Assembly: GCA_028285685.1 (NCBI GenBank)
Contig: JANQOR010000013.1
Coordinates: 1-39,096, forward strand
Source: Cyclobacteriaceae bacterium
GTDB taxonomy: Bacteria; Bacteroidota; Bacteroidia; Cytophagales; Cyclobacteriaceae
Length of the DNA stretch: 39,096 bases
Direction: 5' to 3'
Positions 25,845 through 34,662 of this stretch are shown here, one piece after another. The notes below the pieces were generated by a model, which searched no databases, was not told the DNA's origin, and saw only the letters and a list, made by a program, of their open reading frames with translations. The first letter of the stretch is position 1. Every line of letters begins with the position of its first letter. The translations under genes were made by a program, and so were the position numbers.

Positions 25845-26084
25845 TCACTTAGTTAATCGTTTCAGCAAAAAGTAAATAGTGCCAGCCATCGCGAAAAGAA
25901 CACTTAGAAACAAAATCCAGTTTGATTTTGGAGAGAATCTCTGACTGAGTTCGTAGCCTCCCCAAATACTTAGTAGATTAAAGGCGACCATTTCAAAGGC
26001 AACCCCATAGAATTTAAGAAATGAATTGGATTGATCTTTAGGCTTCGAGTGCTTGTCTTTCTTCTGGTAGTTCGGGCTTTCCAA
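25845..26084 (-). CDS. atpZ: AtpZ/AtpI family protein
   Basis: The 79-residue product has a charged N-terminus and two membrane helices: FYGVAFEMVAFNLLSIWGGY, then WILFLSVLFAMAGTIYFLL. The first has the Gly/aromatic pattern of AtpZ, which helps ATP synthase assembly. The start is TTG 26084, inside the last 47 bases of the bactofilin gene; no better start is visible. The long overlap ties bactofilin and ATP synthase translation together. Confidence 0.78.
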   Translation of the reverse strand: MESPNYQKKDKHSKPKDQSNSFLKFYGVAFEMVAFNLLSIWGGYELSQRFSPKSNWILFLSVLFAMAGTIYFLLKRLTK

Positions 26085-26454
26085 TTTTTATTTCCTTGCT
26101 TTTTACGCCCATCTTACACTTCCCGTTAAAGTTGGCTCCCGATTCAACAAGCAATTTATTTGTAATAATATCACCGTCGATCGTAGCAGTAGGCTTCAAC
26201 ACCAAAAGCTCTGTTACTTCAATTGTTCCTGAAATATGTCCTGCAACTTCTGCATTTTGCGCCAGGACACTCCCCTCTACATGGGACGACTGTCCGAAAG
26301 CCGCTTTGGATTTAGTTTTTATGTCCCCTACCACTTTACCTTCCACTCGTATGTTTCCGAAAGTTTCCACATTGCCTTCAACGCTGGTTCCTTTACCAAT
26401 AATGTTACTGGAGTTGCTAAGCTCTTCTACTTCCTTCTGATTCTTATTCAACAT
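26038..26454 (-). CDS. Bactofilin (polymer-forming cytoskeletal protein)
   Basis: Bactofilins polymerise into membrane-associated filaments that position cell-wall enzymes. The 138-residue product has the beta-helical core at about 15-115 with the repeats NIIGKGTSVEGNVETFGNIR, VEGKVVGDIKTKSKAAFG and AEVAGHISGTIEVTELLVL. Short disordered tails flank it. It starts 12 bases after the stop of an M23 peptidase gene, a pairing known from several phyla in which the bactofilin localises a LytM-type peptidase. Confidence 0.93.
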   Translation of the reverse strand: MLNKNQKEVEELSNSSNIIGKGTSVEGNVETFGNIRVEGKVVGDIKTKSKAAFGQSSHVEGSVLAQNAEVAGHISGTIEVTELLVLKPTATIDGDIITNKLLVESGANFNGKCKMGVKSKEIKIGKPELPEERQALEA

Positions 26455-26466
26455 TCTTTTTAATCT

Positions 26467-27324
26467 TTAAAATGCTATATACTCTTGAGGATTCACAGGG
26501 TTGCCATTATGCCACAATTCTAAATGCAAATGCGGTCCAGAGGTGAGCTCTCCTGTATTCCCAATAGTAGCGATTACCTCGCCAGCAACGACAAAACTAC
26601 CAACGTTTTTAAATAATTCCGAATTATGCTTATAAACTGAGACCAGATTACCCGCATGTTGCACAGCAATTACATACCCTCCATCTAGGGTCCACGACGA
26701 CATAATTACCACCCCGTCCGCAGCACATTTCACTGGTTCATTCTCCTTTGCGACTAGATCGATTCCGTAATGATCCTTTCTTGGATCAAAGCCATCGGTT
26801 ACAATTCCATCCAGAGGACTAAAGAGATAGATCTCGCGAAGCTCACTAATTGATGTCGAAACGTTGATGGACAGGTTGGAAAGCTCAGTCCCTTCAAACT
26901 CTGCTCGAAACTGAGAATCAATCGGTTGTATCCGCATGGACAGCTCGGAGGATTGAAGATTGGCCTCTGGGCTTGCCGACAAGGAGTCAGAGGCAATCTC
27001 ACCCGACAAAACCCTTCTTATGTTTTCAATATAAACATCTTTGTGATCTACCTCCCTCTTCAGTGAATCAATGCTCATTGAAAGCTCCAACACTTGACGA
27101 TTGGCGACCATTTGTGCATGTCTTGGATCAAACCACTGCTCTAGCAATACGGTAACCAAATAAATAGCCAACCCAAGTAAACTCAAGCCTAAAATGGATG
27201 CTAAGAGGAAAAGTCTTGCATAGTTGAATCGAACAGTTGTTTTCTCAGCAAAATTCTCTTCATTGCGGATAATGAGTAAATACCTATTAGTCAACCAGTT
27301 ACTGAGTGTCTTGCGTGACGCCAT
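26467..27324 (-). CDS. M23 family (LytM-type) peptidoglycan endopeptidase
   Basis: The product has 285 residues. A cytoplasmic N-terminal tail is followed by one membrane helix at about 36-62 (LFLLASILGLSLLGLAIYLV), a coiled-coil linker, and the LytM domain from about 165. The zinc ligands are present: H185 and D189 in HYGIDLVA and H267 in HLHLELW, with H265 and H233 also conserved. The enzyme would cut peptide cross-links in the periplasm. ATG 27324 was chosen over GTG 27339; AAGGAAAAA before it resembles a ribosome site. It heads the minus-strand run with bactofilin and the atp genes. Confidence 0.93.
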   Translation of the reverse strand: MASRKTLSNWLTNRYLLIIRNEENFAEKTTVRFNYARLFLLASILGLSLLGLAIYLVTVLLEQWFDPRHAQMVANRQVLELSMSIDSLKREVDHKDVYIENIRRVLSGEIASDSLSASPEANLQSSELSMRIQPIDSQFRAEFEGTELSNLSINVSTSISELREIYLFSPLDGIVTDGFDPRKDHYGIDLVAKENEPVKCAADGVVIMSSWTLDGGYVIAVQHAGNLVSVYKHNSELFKNVGSFVVAGEVIATIGNTGELTSGPHLHLELWHNGNPVNPQEYIAF

Positions 27325-27350
27325 TTTTTCCTTAAACACTTATTGGATTG

Positions 27351-27358
27351 CAAATCTA
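27351..27358 (-). promoter_or_regulatory. Putative -7 element for the M23/bactofilin/atp run
   Basis: Read on the minus strand this is TAGATTTG, a full match to the Bacteroidota -7 consensus TAnnTTTG. It would start transcription about 20 bases before the M23 ATG. A TTTG lies upstream but with spacing of 28, longer than usual. A divergent partial match, TATATTTA (27376-27383, plus strand), could serve porW. Confidence 0.4.
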
Positions 27359-27431
27359 TGCAATCAAAGCATGTTTATATTTACACCAAACAACTACTTA
27401 TCACGTTACTTTTAGAACCAATAACCATCGT

Positions 27432-29966
27432 TTGAAAAGAGGCTTCTACATATTGATCATTGTGATCAGTGCATGCGCGCCATATCGGAAGAACCCACTG
27501 AGCAATTCCTTTCACGATATGACAGCTCATTACAATTCCTATTTCATTGCAAAAGAACGGATCAGGGAAATTGAGAAAGTCATTTTTGATGCTCAGCAGT
27601 GGAATTATGACAAAGTATTACCGATTTATGCTCAATTCGACTCCACCCAATCAGCAGCCTTGAAGACTCAAGTTGAGGACTGCATTCAAAAATCATCGAT
27701 TTCAATCCAACGCCATCCGGGCTCTAAATGGGAAGATGACAGCTACATCTTGGTTGGAAAGGCCAGATACTATTCGATGGAGTTTGCGGATGCTGTGAAT
27801 ACATTTAAGTACGTTAACAACAAAGGTCAAAATGACGCTTCTAAACATGAAGCCCTTGCTGAATTGATTCGGGTTTATACTGATTTTGGAGAGTATAACA
27901 ATGCAATTGCAGTGATAGATTATTTAGAAAAAGAGGACCTGAGCCCCAGAAATAAAAAGATCTATCATTTAAATGCCGCATATCTCTATCAAAAAAGGGA
28001 AGATGAAAACAAGATGGTCTATCATCTGGTGGAAGCTGAAGAGCAATTCGCCAGAACGTCGGATAAAGCGAGAATCAACTTTATCATTGGTCAAACTTAT
28101 CACTCCCTGGGATTTGAGGGAGAGGCATTTCGGTATTACAAAAACACACTAAGAAACAACCCAAAGTACGAGCTTGAATTTTACACCAAATTATACATGG
28201 CACAGGTCACCGAACTAGCCAAAAGCAATGACCTGAAGCGAATTCAGAAGTACTTTAGAAGCTTATTAAGAGATCCTAAAAATGAAGAATACAGGGATAA
28301 GATATACTATGAGCTTGCGGGTTTTGAATTCGACAATGGGAATGTTGAGGAGGCGATCAAGAACTACAGACAATCCATTGAATCCAGCAAAGGCAACAAA
28401 CGGCAAAAGGGTTATTCTTATTTAAGGCTTGGGGAAATCTACTACGATAGCCTGAAGAATTATCAGCTTGCCAAAAACTACTATGATAGCACGGTAAATA
28501 CGCTTCCAAAAGAGGAAGAAGATTACGAGGCTATTAAAACCCGACAAGAGATTCTAGTAGATTTTGTTAAGCAAATAACTGTTATCAATAAAAATGATAG
28601 CTTGCTACATCTCTCTACACTATCCAGGGATTCGGTACTTGCCATCGCAATTTCTGTTCTGCAGGAAGAGGAGGTGAAAAAAAAGAGAAAGAAGGAAGAG
28701 CGTGAAAAGAGAAGGAGTCAAAACAGTTCCGCAAACGAAACAAACCTCATCCAAACTCCGACAGCTAATTCTGTTTGGTACTTTAGTAATTCCAATGCCC
28801 TGAGTAGGGGTCGAACTGAATTTGCCAGCAAATGGGGAGATCGACTGCTGGAAGACAACTGGAGAAGAAAGAACAAGACATCCAATGCACCGCAAGCTTT
28901 AGCAAACTCCGCTGACGAACCAGTCGAAGCTGTAGCTACTACAACAGAGGAAATTCCGATTGAAAAAAGGGCCGAAAGTATGATTTCGGCAATTCCACAG
29001 ACTGAAGAACAAAAGGAGAAGTTGCTAGACGAAATGGAGGTTGCATACTATCAACTTGGAAACATATACAACTTAAGACTTGAAGAAGATGACAATGCCG
29101 CGGAGTCTTTTGAAACGCTACTCAGCCGTTTCCCTGACTCGGAATATGAGCCAGAGGTTCTTTATCAACTATTCCTAATCTATAAGGAACTCGACCCTGA
29201 CAAATCCAGTATTAAGGGAGAGACGCTTAAGAGCAAGTTTCCAGAGTCAATCTATGCAAAGCTTGTAGAAAACCCCAACTATAGAGAAGAGAGCTTCGCA
29301 ACGAGTGAACGATTAAAAGAACTGTACAAAAACCTATATGCATTGTACCAGTCAGGAGATTTTGAAGTGGTTATTAATAGATCCGACAGTGCATTGGCAA
29401 TGAGTCCCAACAATGAATTCAGTGACAATATAAAGTTACTTCAGATACTGGCTGTTGGAAGAAAAGAGGGCAATAGGAGATATCAGTATGAGATCGGGAA
29501 TTTCTCAAAGGAATACCCAGATAGTGAGCTTGTCTCCTATGCTAACTCACTTTTGACCGCTTCAGAGGAGTTCCAACAGAACAGGTACAATAGCGCCCGT
29601 GCCAGGTTTATTGAAGATTTCAATCAGAAGCATTTCTTTGTTCTCCTATACGAAATAAAGCAATCCTTGAATTCCAGTATCCCGGCATTGGTTGATAAAT
29701 TTCTAAAGGACAACAATTTTAGTACCCTGAAAACAGGTAACCTGATCTTAGATCAAAAAAAATCTATGTTGCTTGTAAACGATTTTCCGGGAAAAGGAAC
29801 GGCCGAGGGCTTTTCAAAAATGTTTCAAAATAGTATCTCACTTACCGATTCATTTAAAGGTGAAAAGATTGAGGTCTTTGTCATCACAGAAGATAACTTT
29901 GACATCTTTTATAAGACAAAAGACATTTCAGCATATCTTAATTTTTTCGAAAAGCACTATCAATGA
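27432..29966 (+). CDS. porW: T9SS/gliding TPR lipoprotein PorW/SprE
   Basis: This is a large TPR lipoprotein of the type IX secretion system, thought to link the GldK/GldN ring to the outer-membrane translocon. After the lipobox ISAC (Cys15) the N-terminal half is TPR-like (GKARYYSMEFADAVNTFKYV and similar). A basic spacer KKKRKKEEREKRR is followed by the family signature VWYFSNSNALSRGRTEFASK and WGDRLLEDNWRRKNK, then further TPRs and a C-terminal domain. No ATG start exists. TTG 27432 was chosen over TTG 27348 because it puts a compact lipoprotein signal (KRGFYILIIVISAC) at the N-terminus and leaves room for promoters. Its stop overlaps the PBP start. Confidence 0.88.
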   Translation: MKRGFYILIIVISACAPYRKNPLSNSFHDMTAHYNSYFIAKERIREIEKVIFDAQQWNYDKVLPIYAQFDSTQSAALKTQVEDCIQKSSISIQRHPGSKWEDDSYILVGKARYYSMEFADAVNTFKYVNNKGQNDASKHEALAELIRVYTDFGEYNNAIAVIDYLEKEDLSPRNKKIYHLNAAYLYQKREDENKMVYHLVEAEEQFARTSDKARINFIIGQTYHSLGFEGEAFRYYKNTLRNNPKYELEFYTKLYMAQVTELAKSNDLKRIQKYFRSLLRDPKNEEYRDKIYYELAGFEFDNGNVEEAIKNYRQSIESSKGNKRQKGYSYLRLGEIYYDSLKNYQLAKNYYDSTVNTLPKEEEDYEAIKTRQEILVDFVKQITVINKNDSLLHLSTLSRDSVLAIAISVLQEEEVKKKRKKEEREKRRSQNSSANETNLIQTPTANSVWYFSNSNALSRGRTEFASKWGDRLLEDNWRRKNKTSNAPQALANSADEPVEAVATTTEEIPIEKRAESMISAIPQTEEQKEKLLDEMEVAYYQLGNIYNLRLEEDDNAAESFETLLSRFPDSEYEPEVLYQLFLIYKELDPDKSSIKGETLKSKFPESIYAKLVENPNYREESFATSERLKELYKNLYALYQSGDFEVVINRSDSALAMSPNNEFSDNIKLLQILAVGRKEGNRRYQYEIGNFSKEYPDSELVSYANSLLTASEEFQQNRYNSARARFIEDFNQKHFFVLLYEIKQSLNSSIPALVDKFLKDNNFSTLKTGNLILDQKKSMLLVNDFPGKGTAEGFSKMFQNSISLTDSFKGEKIEVFVITEDNFDIFYKTKDISAYLNFFEKHYQ

Positions 29967-32230
29967 GAACTAAGTTCATCAAACGATTTTTACTGATCCT
30001 GTGGATTGTCTTCCTTTCTATCGTTATAGGGATTCCAACAAGCTTTTACATGGTCAAAAATGATTCCTTTGGCTGGTTTGGGGGGCTTCCTAGTTTACAT
30101 GCCTTGGAAAGACCTGATCCTGATCTTTCCTCCGAACTGATTAGCGCTGACGGAGTATCTCTTGGAAAGTATTTTCGAAAGAACAGGACTCCGGTCACAT
30201 ATGAAGAACTCTCCCCAGAGCTAGTCAACACGCTTCTGGTTACCGAGGACATTCGATTTAAAAATCATTCTGGTATTGATCTAAGGGGGCTTGCAAGGGC
30301 TATTATTGGCAAACTAACGTTCAGCTTTCAAGGTGGTGGAAGCACTGTCACCATGCAATTGGCTGAGAACCTATACCGAACCAACAGCGACAAGAGAGGC
30401 TCACTTTACAGATTTAATAGCATTGGACAAATTATTACCAAGATAAAAGAGTGGATCATTTCCGTTCAGTTGGAAGAATCCTATACCAAGGAAGAAATTC
30501 TAGCCATGTACTTAAATACGGTGGAATTTGGCAGCAATTCATATGGAATTAAGGTCGCAGCTAAGACTTTTTTCAACAAGTTGCCGGCGCAACTCACTTA
30601 CTCAGAATCTGCGGTCTTAGTAGGCGCCATCAATGCTCCTACCCGATGGAGTCCGGTTTTAAATCCCGACAATGCACTCAGAAAACGAACTGAGGTGCTA
30701 TGGAACCTAACAAAATACAATCTCATTGATACCATCGCGTTCGACACACTCAACCAAAAACCAATTGAATTGAGTTATCGGGTAGATAACCAGAATGAAG
30801 GTCTCGCCACATATTTTCGGACACAAGCAAGAAATTTCCTTGTCAGCTGGGCCCGGCAAAATGGGTACGACCTTTTTGATGATGGTCTTAAAATATATAC
30901 AACTATCGATAGTCGTCTGCAACAATATGCCGAAGCTGCGGTGCTTGAGCACATGGATACCCTTCAAAGGTACTTCAATGAGCACTGGATCGAAGGGAAT
31001 CCATGGATCGATGACGATAATAATGAAATACTTGGATTTCTTGAGACGGCAATGAAAAAGACCCAGGCTTATAGGAATTTGGCACGGCAGTTTGATGGGG
31101 AAGTGGAGGACTCGATCGATTTTTATCTGAATCAGAAGAAACCGATGAAGGTGTTCAGCTGGGGTGGTGAGATTGATACACTTTTTAGCTCATATGATTC
31201 GCTCAACTACTATAAAAGGTTTTTGCAAACCGGATTTATGGCGATGGATCCCAAGACCGGCCATATCAAAGCCTGGGTTGGCGGCATTAATCACAAATAC
31301 TTCAAGTTTGATCATGTTCAACAGGGGAAGCGGCAAGTTGGATCCACCTTCAAACCGATTGTGTACGCCAAGGCAATTCAAAACAATTATTCACCTTGCA
31401 TTACAGCCGTTGATGTCCCTATTTGTATCGATCTGCCTGGCCAGGACCCTCCTCAGTGGTGTCCCGCTAATGCAGAAGGGAGATGGAGCAATCAAGTGAT
31501 GACGATTCGACAAGCGATGGCTAAGTCGGTCAATTCTATCACTGCCTGGATGATGAATCAAATCGGTCCGCAAAACGTTGTCGATATGGCCAGGGACTTG
31601 GGGATAGAGAGTAGGCTTGCCTCCGTTTATTCATTGGCACTTGGAGTCGCCGATGTCTCCCTCTACGAAATGTTGGGAGCCTATTCAACATTTGCAAACA
31701 AAGGCTACTACATTAAACCATATTATATCTCTCGCATAGAAGATAAAAACGGCAATATCATTCAACAATTTGTGCCAGAAGAAAAAGACGCTATCAATGA
31801 AGAAACAGCTTACGTTATGCTTCATATGTTACAGGGAACAGTAGAGGAAGGAAGTGCCAGAGGTTTAGACTATACACTCAAATTAGACAATGAGATCGGA
31901 GCTAAGACAGGCACCACACAAAATGCCTCTGATGGCTGGTTCATTGGTGTTACGAAAAACCTTGTAGCTGGTGCCTGGGTCGGAGGAGACGATCGAAGTA
32001 TAAGATTTAGAGATTGGCCGCTTGGCCAAGGTGCAAGAACCGCTATGCCCATCTGGGAGAATTTCATGTTGAAGGTGTATGATGACAAGACACTTGGCTA
32101 CACGAAAGGTCCCTTTGAAAGACCTTCGAAACCAATCAGTATTGAACTAGACTGTAGCAAGTACGAGCAAAACCTCAATCCTTCCGACACTCTTAACTAC
32201 GACACAGTGAATGCTGATGATTTTATGTGA
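29963..32230 (+). CDS. Class A penicillin-binding protein (PBP1A)
   Basis: This bifunctional peptidoglycan synthase has 755 residues. One N-terminal membrane helix (about 7-30) is followed by the GT51 glycosyltransferase with catalytic E95 in TEDIRFKNHSGID and GGGSTVTMQLAENLYRT. The transpeptidase has the active Ser461 in GSTFKP, the SVN motif at 522-524 and K648 in KTGTT. All three are intact, so it should be active. The ATG overlaps the porW stop by four bases and its stop shares a base with the uvrC ATG, so the three genes are translationally coupled. The link to a T9SS gene may reflect wall remodelling for secretion. Confidence 0.95.
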   Translation: MRTKFIKRFLLILWIVFLSIVIGIPTSFYMVKNDSFGWFGGLPSLHALERPDPDLSSELISADGVSLGKYFRKNRTPVTYEELSPELVNTLLVTEDIRFKNHSGIDLRGLARAIIGKLTFSFQGGGSTVTMQLAENLYRTNSDKRGSLYRFNSIGQIITKIKEWIISVQLEESYTKEEILAMYLNTVEFGSNSYGIKVAAKTFFNKLPAQLTYSESAVLVGAINAPTRWSPVLNPDNALRKRTEVLWNLTKYNLIDTIAFDTLNQKPIELSYRVDNQNEGLATYFRTQARNFLVSWARQNGYDLFDDGLKIYTTIDSRLQQYAEAAVLEHMDTLQRYFNEHWIEGNPWIDDDNNEILGFLETAMKKTQAYRNLARQFDGEVEDSIDFYLNQKKPMKVFSWGGEIDTLFSSYDSLNYYKRFLQTGFMAMDPKTGHIKAWVGGINHKYFKFDHVQQGKRQVGSTFKPIVYAKAIQNNYSPCITAVDVPICIDLPGQDPPQWCPANAEGRWSNQVMTIRQAMAKSVNSITAWMMNQIGPQNVVDMARDLGIESRLASVYSLALGVADVSLYEMLGAYSTFANKGYYIKPYYISRIEDKNGNIIQQFVPEEKDAINEETAYVMLHMLQGTVEEGSARGLDYTLKLDNEIGAKTGTTQNASDGWFIGVTKNLVAGAWVGGDDRSIRFRDWPLGQGARTAMPIWENFMLKVYDDKTLGYTKGPFERPSKPISIELDCSKYEQNLNPSDTLNYDTVNADDFM

Positions 32231-34017
32231 TGGAATTTCAGCGATTTGAAAGGGCTGACTATCGGCGACTCCCTGGTAAGCCGGGAATTTATAAGTTTCT
32301 AAATGCCGACAATATTATCTATGTTGGAAAGGCCAAAGATCTGAAGAAACGAGTTTCGAGCTACTTTGCAAAAACCAGTTCGGACAGAAAAACATTTCGT
32401 CTTGTTAGTGAGATAGAACAGATTGAATTCGTGATCGTCCAATCTGAATTCGATGCGCTTTTGTTGGAAAATAACCTGATTAAGGAAAATCAACCCAGGT
32501 ACAACATCCTACTGAAAGATGACAAGAGCTTTCCAAGCATTTGTATTACCAGAGAGCGGTTTCCCAGAATCTACTCAACTCGAAGGATAGATCCGCAGAT
32601 GGGAGACTATTATGGTCCATACACTAATGTCAAGGCCATGAATAGTGTTCTTGATCTTATAAGGAAGCTCAATAAAATACGAACTTGCAAATTCAACCTA
32701 TCTGAGAAAAACGTAAACGCAAAGAAATTTAAAGTATGCCTGGAGTTTCATATCGGCAACTGTCTGGGTCCGTGTGAAGGACTACAAAGAGAAGAAGATT
32801 ATCTTCTTGATATAGAAAACAGTCGTCAAATATTGAAAGGAAAAATTGGCGTTGTTAAAAGGACTTACAAAGAAAAAATGGATGCTGCTTCCGCACATCT
32901 AAAATTTGAAGTCGCACAAAGTTTCAAGCAAAAATTGGATTTGCTTGATAAGTTTCAATCAAGATCTACGATTGTAAATCAAAAAATTACCAGTACTGAC
33001 GTATTTACTCTGATTTCAGATGACAAAAGTGCTTTTGTCAATTATCTGAAAATACAAGAAGGTTCAATCATAAATTCGGAGACGGTAGAAGTAAAAAAGA
33101 AACTGGGTGAGGCGGACGAAGAAGTGCTTCAATTCACGATGTTTGATCTTCGCAAGAAGTATGGCAGTTCCAATTCAGAAATATTGTCTAATCTAAAGAT
33201 AGGTGGCTGGGAAAATTTACAAATTCAAATTCCGCAAATAGGAGATAAAAGGAAACTTGTGGAGCTTTCCCTAAGAAATGCCCTCTTTTTTAAGAAAGAG
33301 AAAAATTCGAAACCAAGCACTCAACCTAATGTAGAAGTACTTGAAAACTTAATGGAAGTGCTGAAACTTCCTGAACTACCTGTACATATTGAGTGCTTTG
33401 ACAACTCTAATATTCAGGGAACTAATCCGGTCGCTTCGATGGTATGTTTTAAGAATGGCAGGCCCTCAAAGAAAGACTATAGAAAATTCAATATTAAAAC
33501 AGTAGTAGGTCCCGACGATTTTGGATCAATGAATGAGGTTGTAAAACGACGCTATCTCTATCTAAGAAATGAAGAGCTGCCATTCCCCCAATTGATCGTC
33601 ATTGATGGAGGAAAAGGTCAGTTGAATGCGGCATGCGACGCCTTAAGAGAAGTGGGTGCTTATGGTGCTATTCCAATCATAGGCATCGCAAAGCGGCTAG
33701 AAGAGATCTACTTCCCAGAAGATGACATTCCGGTTCACATCAGCAAAAAAGCACACTCCCTCAAACTGATTCAACAGATTCGTGACGAAGCGCATCGATT
33801 TGCCATAACTTTTCATAGGCAAAAAAGAAGCAAAAATTCCCTCCGTTCCGGACTTGATAACATCTCCGGCATAGGAAAGGAGACCAAGAAGAAACTCCTT
33901 GCTCAGTATAAGAGCATCAAGAGGATCAAACAAGCAAGCAATGAAGACTTAACTGATTCAATTGGCTCTTCCAAAGCGCAATTGATCATAAGGGCAATAA
34001 AAAAAGGAGATCTGTAA
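32230..34017 (+). CDS. uvrC: Excinuclease ABC subunit C
   Basis: UvrC makes both incisions in nucleotide excision repair. The 595-residue product has the GIY-YIG domain (GIYKFL to IIYVGKAKDLKKRV), and a cysteine cluster at 153, 170, 178 and 182 like the reported Fe-S site. Next come a UVR helix (AHLKFEVAQSFKQKLDLL) and the RNase H-like nuclease (IECFDNSNIQGT, VIDGGKGQLNAA). It ends with tandem helix-hairpin-helix motifs (SGLDNISGIGKETKKKLL). ATG 32230 was chosen over GTG 32227. It closes the porW-PBP1A-uvrC operon and its stop codon lies in the loop of the terminator. Confidence 0.97.
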   Translation: MEFQRFERADYRRLPGKPGIYKFLNADNIIYVGKAKDLKKRVSSYFAKTSSDRKTFRLVSEIEQIEFVIVQSEFDALLLENNLIKENQPRYNILLKDDKSFPSICITRERFPRIYSTRRIDPQMGDYYGPYTNVKAMNSVLDLIRKLNKIRTCKFNLSEKNVNAKKFKVCLEFHIGNCLGPCEGLQREEDYLLDIENSRQILKGKIGVVKRTYKEKMDAASAHLKFEVAQSFKQKLDLLDKFQSRSTIVNQKITSTDVFTLISDDKSAFVNYLKIQEGSIINSETVEVKKKLGEADEEVLQFTMFDLRKKYGSSNSEILSNLKIGGWENLQIQIPQIGDKRKLVELSLRNALFFKKEKNSKPSTQPNVEVLENLMEVLKLPELPVHIECFDNSNIQGTNPVASMVCFKNGRPSKKDYRKFNIKTVVGPDDFGSMNEVVKRRYLYLRNEELPFPQLIVIDGGKGQLNAACDALREVGAYGAIPIIGIAKRLEEIYFPEDDIPVHISKKAHSLKLIQQIRDEAHRFAITFHRQKRSKNSLRSGLDNISGIGKETKKKLLAQYKSIKRIKQASNEDLTDSIGSSKAQLIIRAIKKGDL

Positions 34018-34030
34018 TGAGATCTCCTTT
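34003..34030. terminator. Bidirectional terminator between uvrC and the gld operon
   Basis: AAAGGAGATCT and AGATCTCCTTT form a perfect 11-bp stem around a 6-base loop that contains the uvrC TAA. On the plus strand TTTCTT follows, and on the minus strand the A-run at 33998-34005 gives a strong T-tract. It can therefore end both the uvrC and the gld-FISUMP transcripts. Confidence 0.85.
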
Positions 34031-34051
34031 CTTCCTATACTAGGTATTTAT

Positions 34052-34639
34052 TTAATAGTCTTTTATACAGCGACAACTATTCCTGTGCCAATCCCCAATC
34101 ACACTATGGAATATTTCCTTGTTTCCTTTTTGAACTGAGATCAAACCAGAAGTGTTATCAGACTTCTTTTCCGAATCCCAATAGTTCCCGCTGATACCTA
34201 TATTTTTAAACACATTCCCAGGGTCTCCAAAGCCCCCTGGGGCCAAATTCATACCGCTTTTCCCCCCTCTTTGAAGAGCAATGCCAGCCTCATGAATTCC
34301 GCCAAAAGTCCTAAACAGCAAATTCCATTCACTAATGGTAGGTACATGCCACCCCTCAGGGCATGCCTCAACGGCTGCCTTAAAAGTGTATAAGCGACCA
34401 TATGCCTCACAATAAGCCGGCTCGTTCTTGTAGCAAAAAGACTCAGGAACTTGATAGTTCAAATTTTCTGCCATCCAGGTGCGTTTCACAGTAACATCAC
34501 CTTCCAAAAGGATATCTATTGTAATTGTCTTGTAAACCTGCTGATCTCTTGGATCAGTGAACGATCCTTCCTCTTGAGCCTGAACCAAGAATGTTACAAC
34601 AATTGCTAGAATGGTAAATATGTGTTTAAGTTTTATCAT
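34052..34639 (-). CDS. FISUMP-domain secreted protein
   Basis: The 195-residue product has a signal peptide (to about residue 22, FLVQAQ) and a Fibrobacter-succinogenes-major-paralogue domain: DPRDQQVYKTITI, WMAENLNYQVPES, YGRLYTFKAAVEACPEGW and HVPTISEWNLLF. Four or more Cys in the mature part (CYKNEPAYC, CRC) suggest disulfides, fitting a periplasmic or surface place. ATG 34639 was preferred over GTG 34642. It lies 20 bases after gldN in the gldKLMN operon. Whether it takes part in T9SS is unknown; it is named from motif pattern only. Confidence 0.85.
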   Translation of the reverse strand: MIKLKHIFTILAIVVTFLVQAQEEGSFTDPRDQQVYKTITIDILLEGDVTVKRTWMAENLNYQVPESFCYKNEPAYCEAYGRLYTFKAAVEACPEGWHVPTISEWNLLFRTFGGIHEAGIALQRGGKSGMNLAPGGFGDPGNVFKNIGISGNYWDSEKKSDNTSGLISVQKGNKEIFHSVIGDWHRNSCRCIKDY

Positions 34640-34662
34640 CACGGTGATTAGGTTTCACAAAA

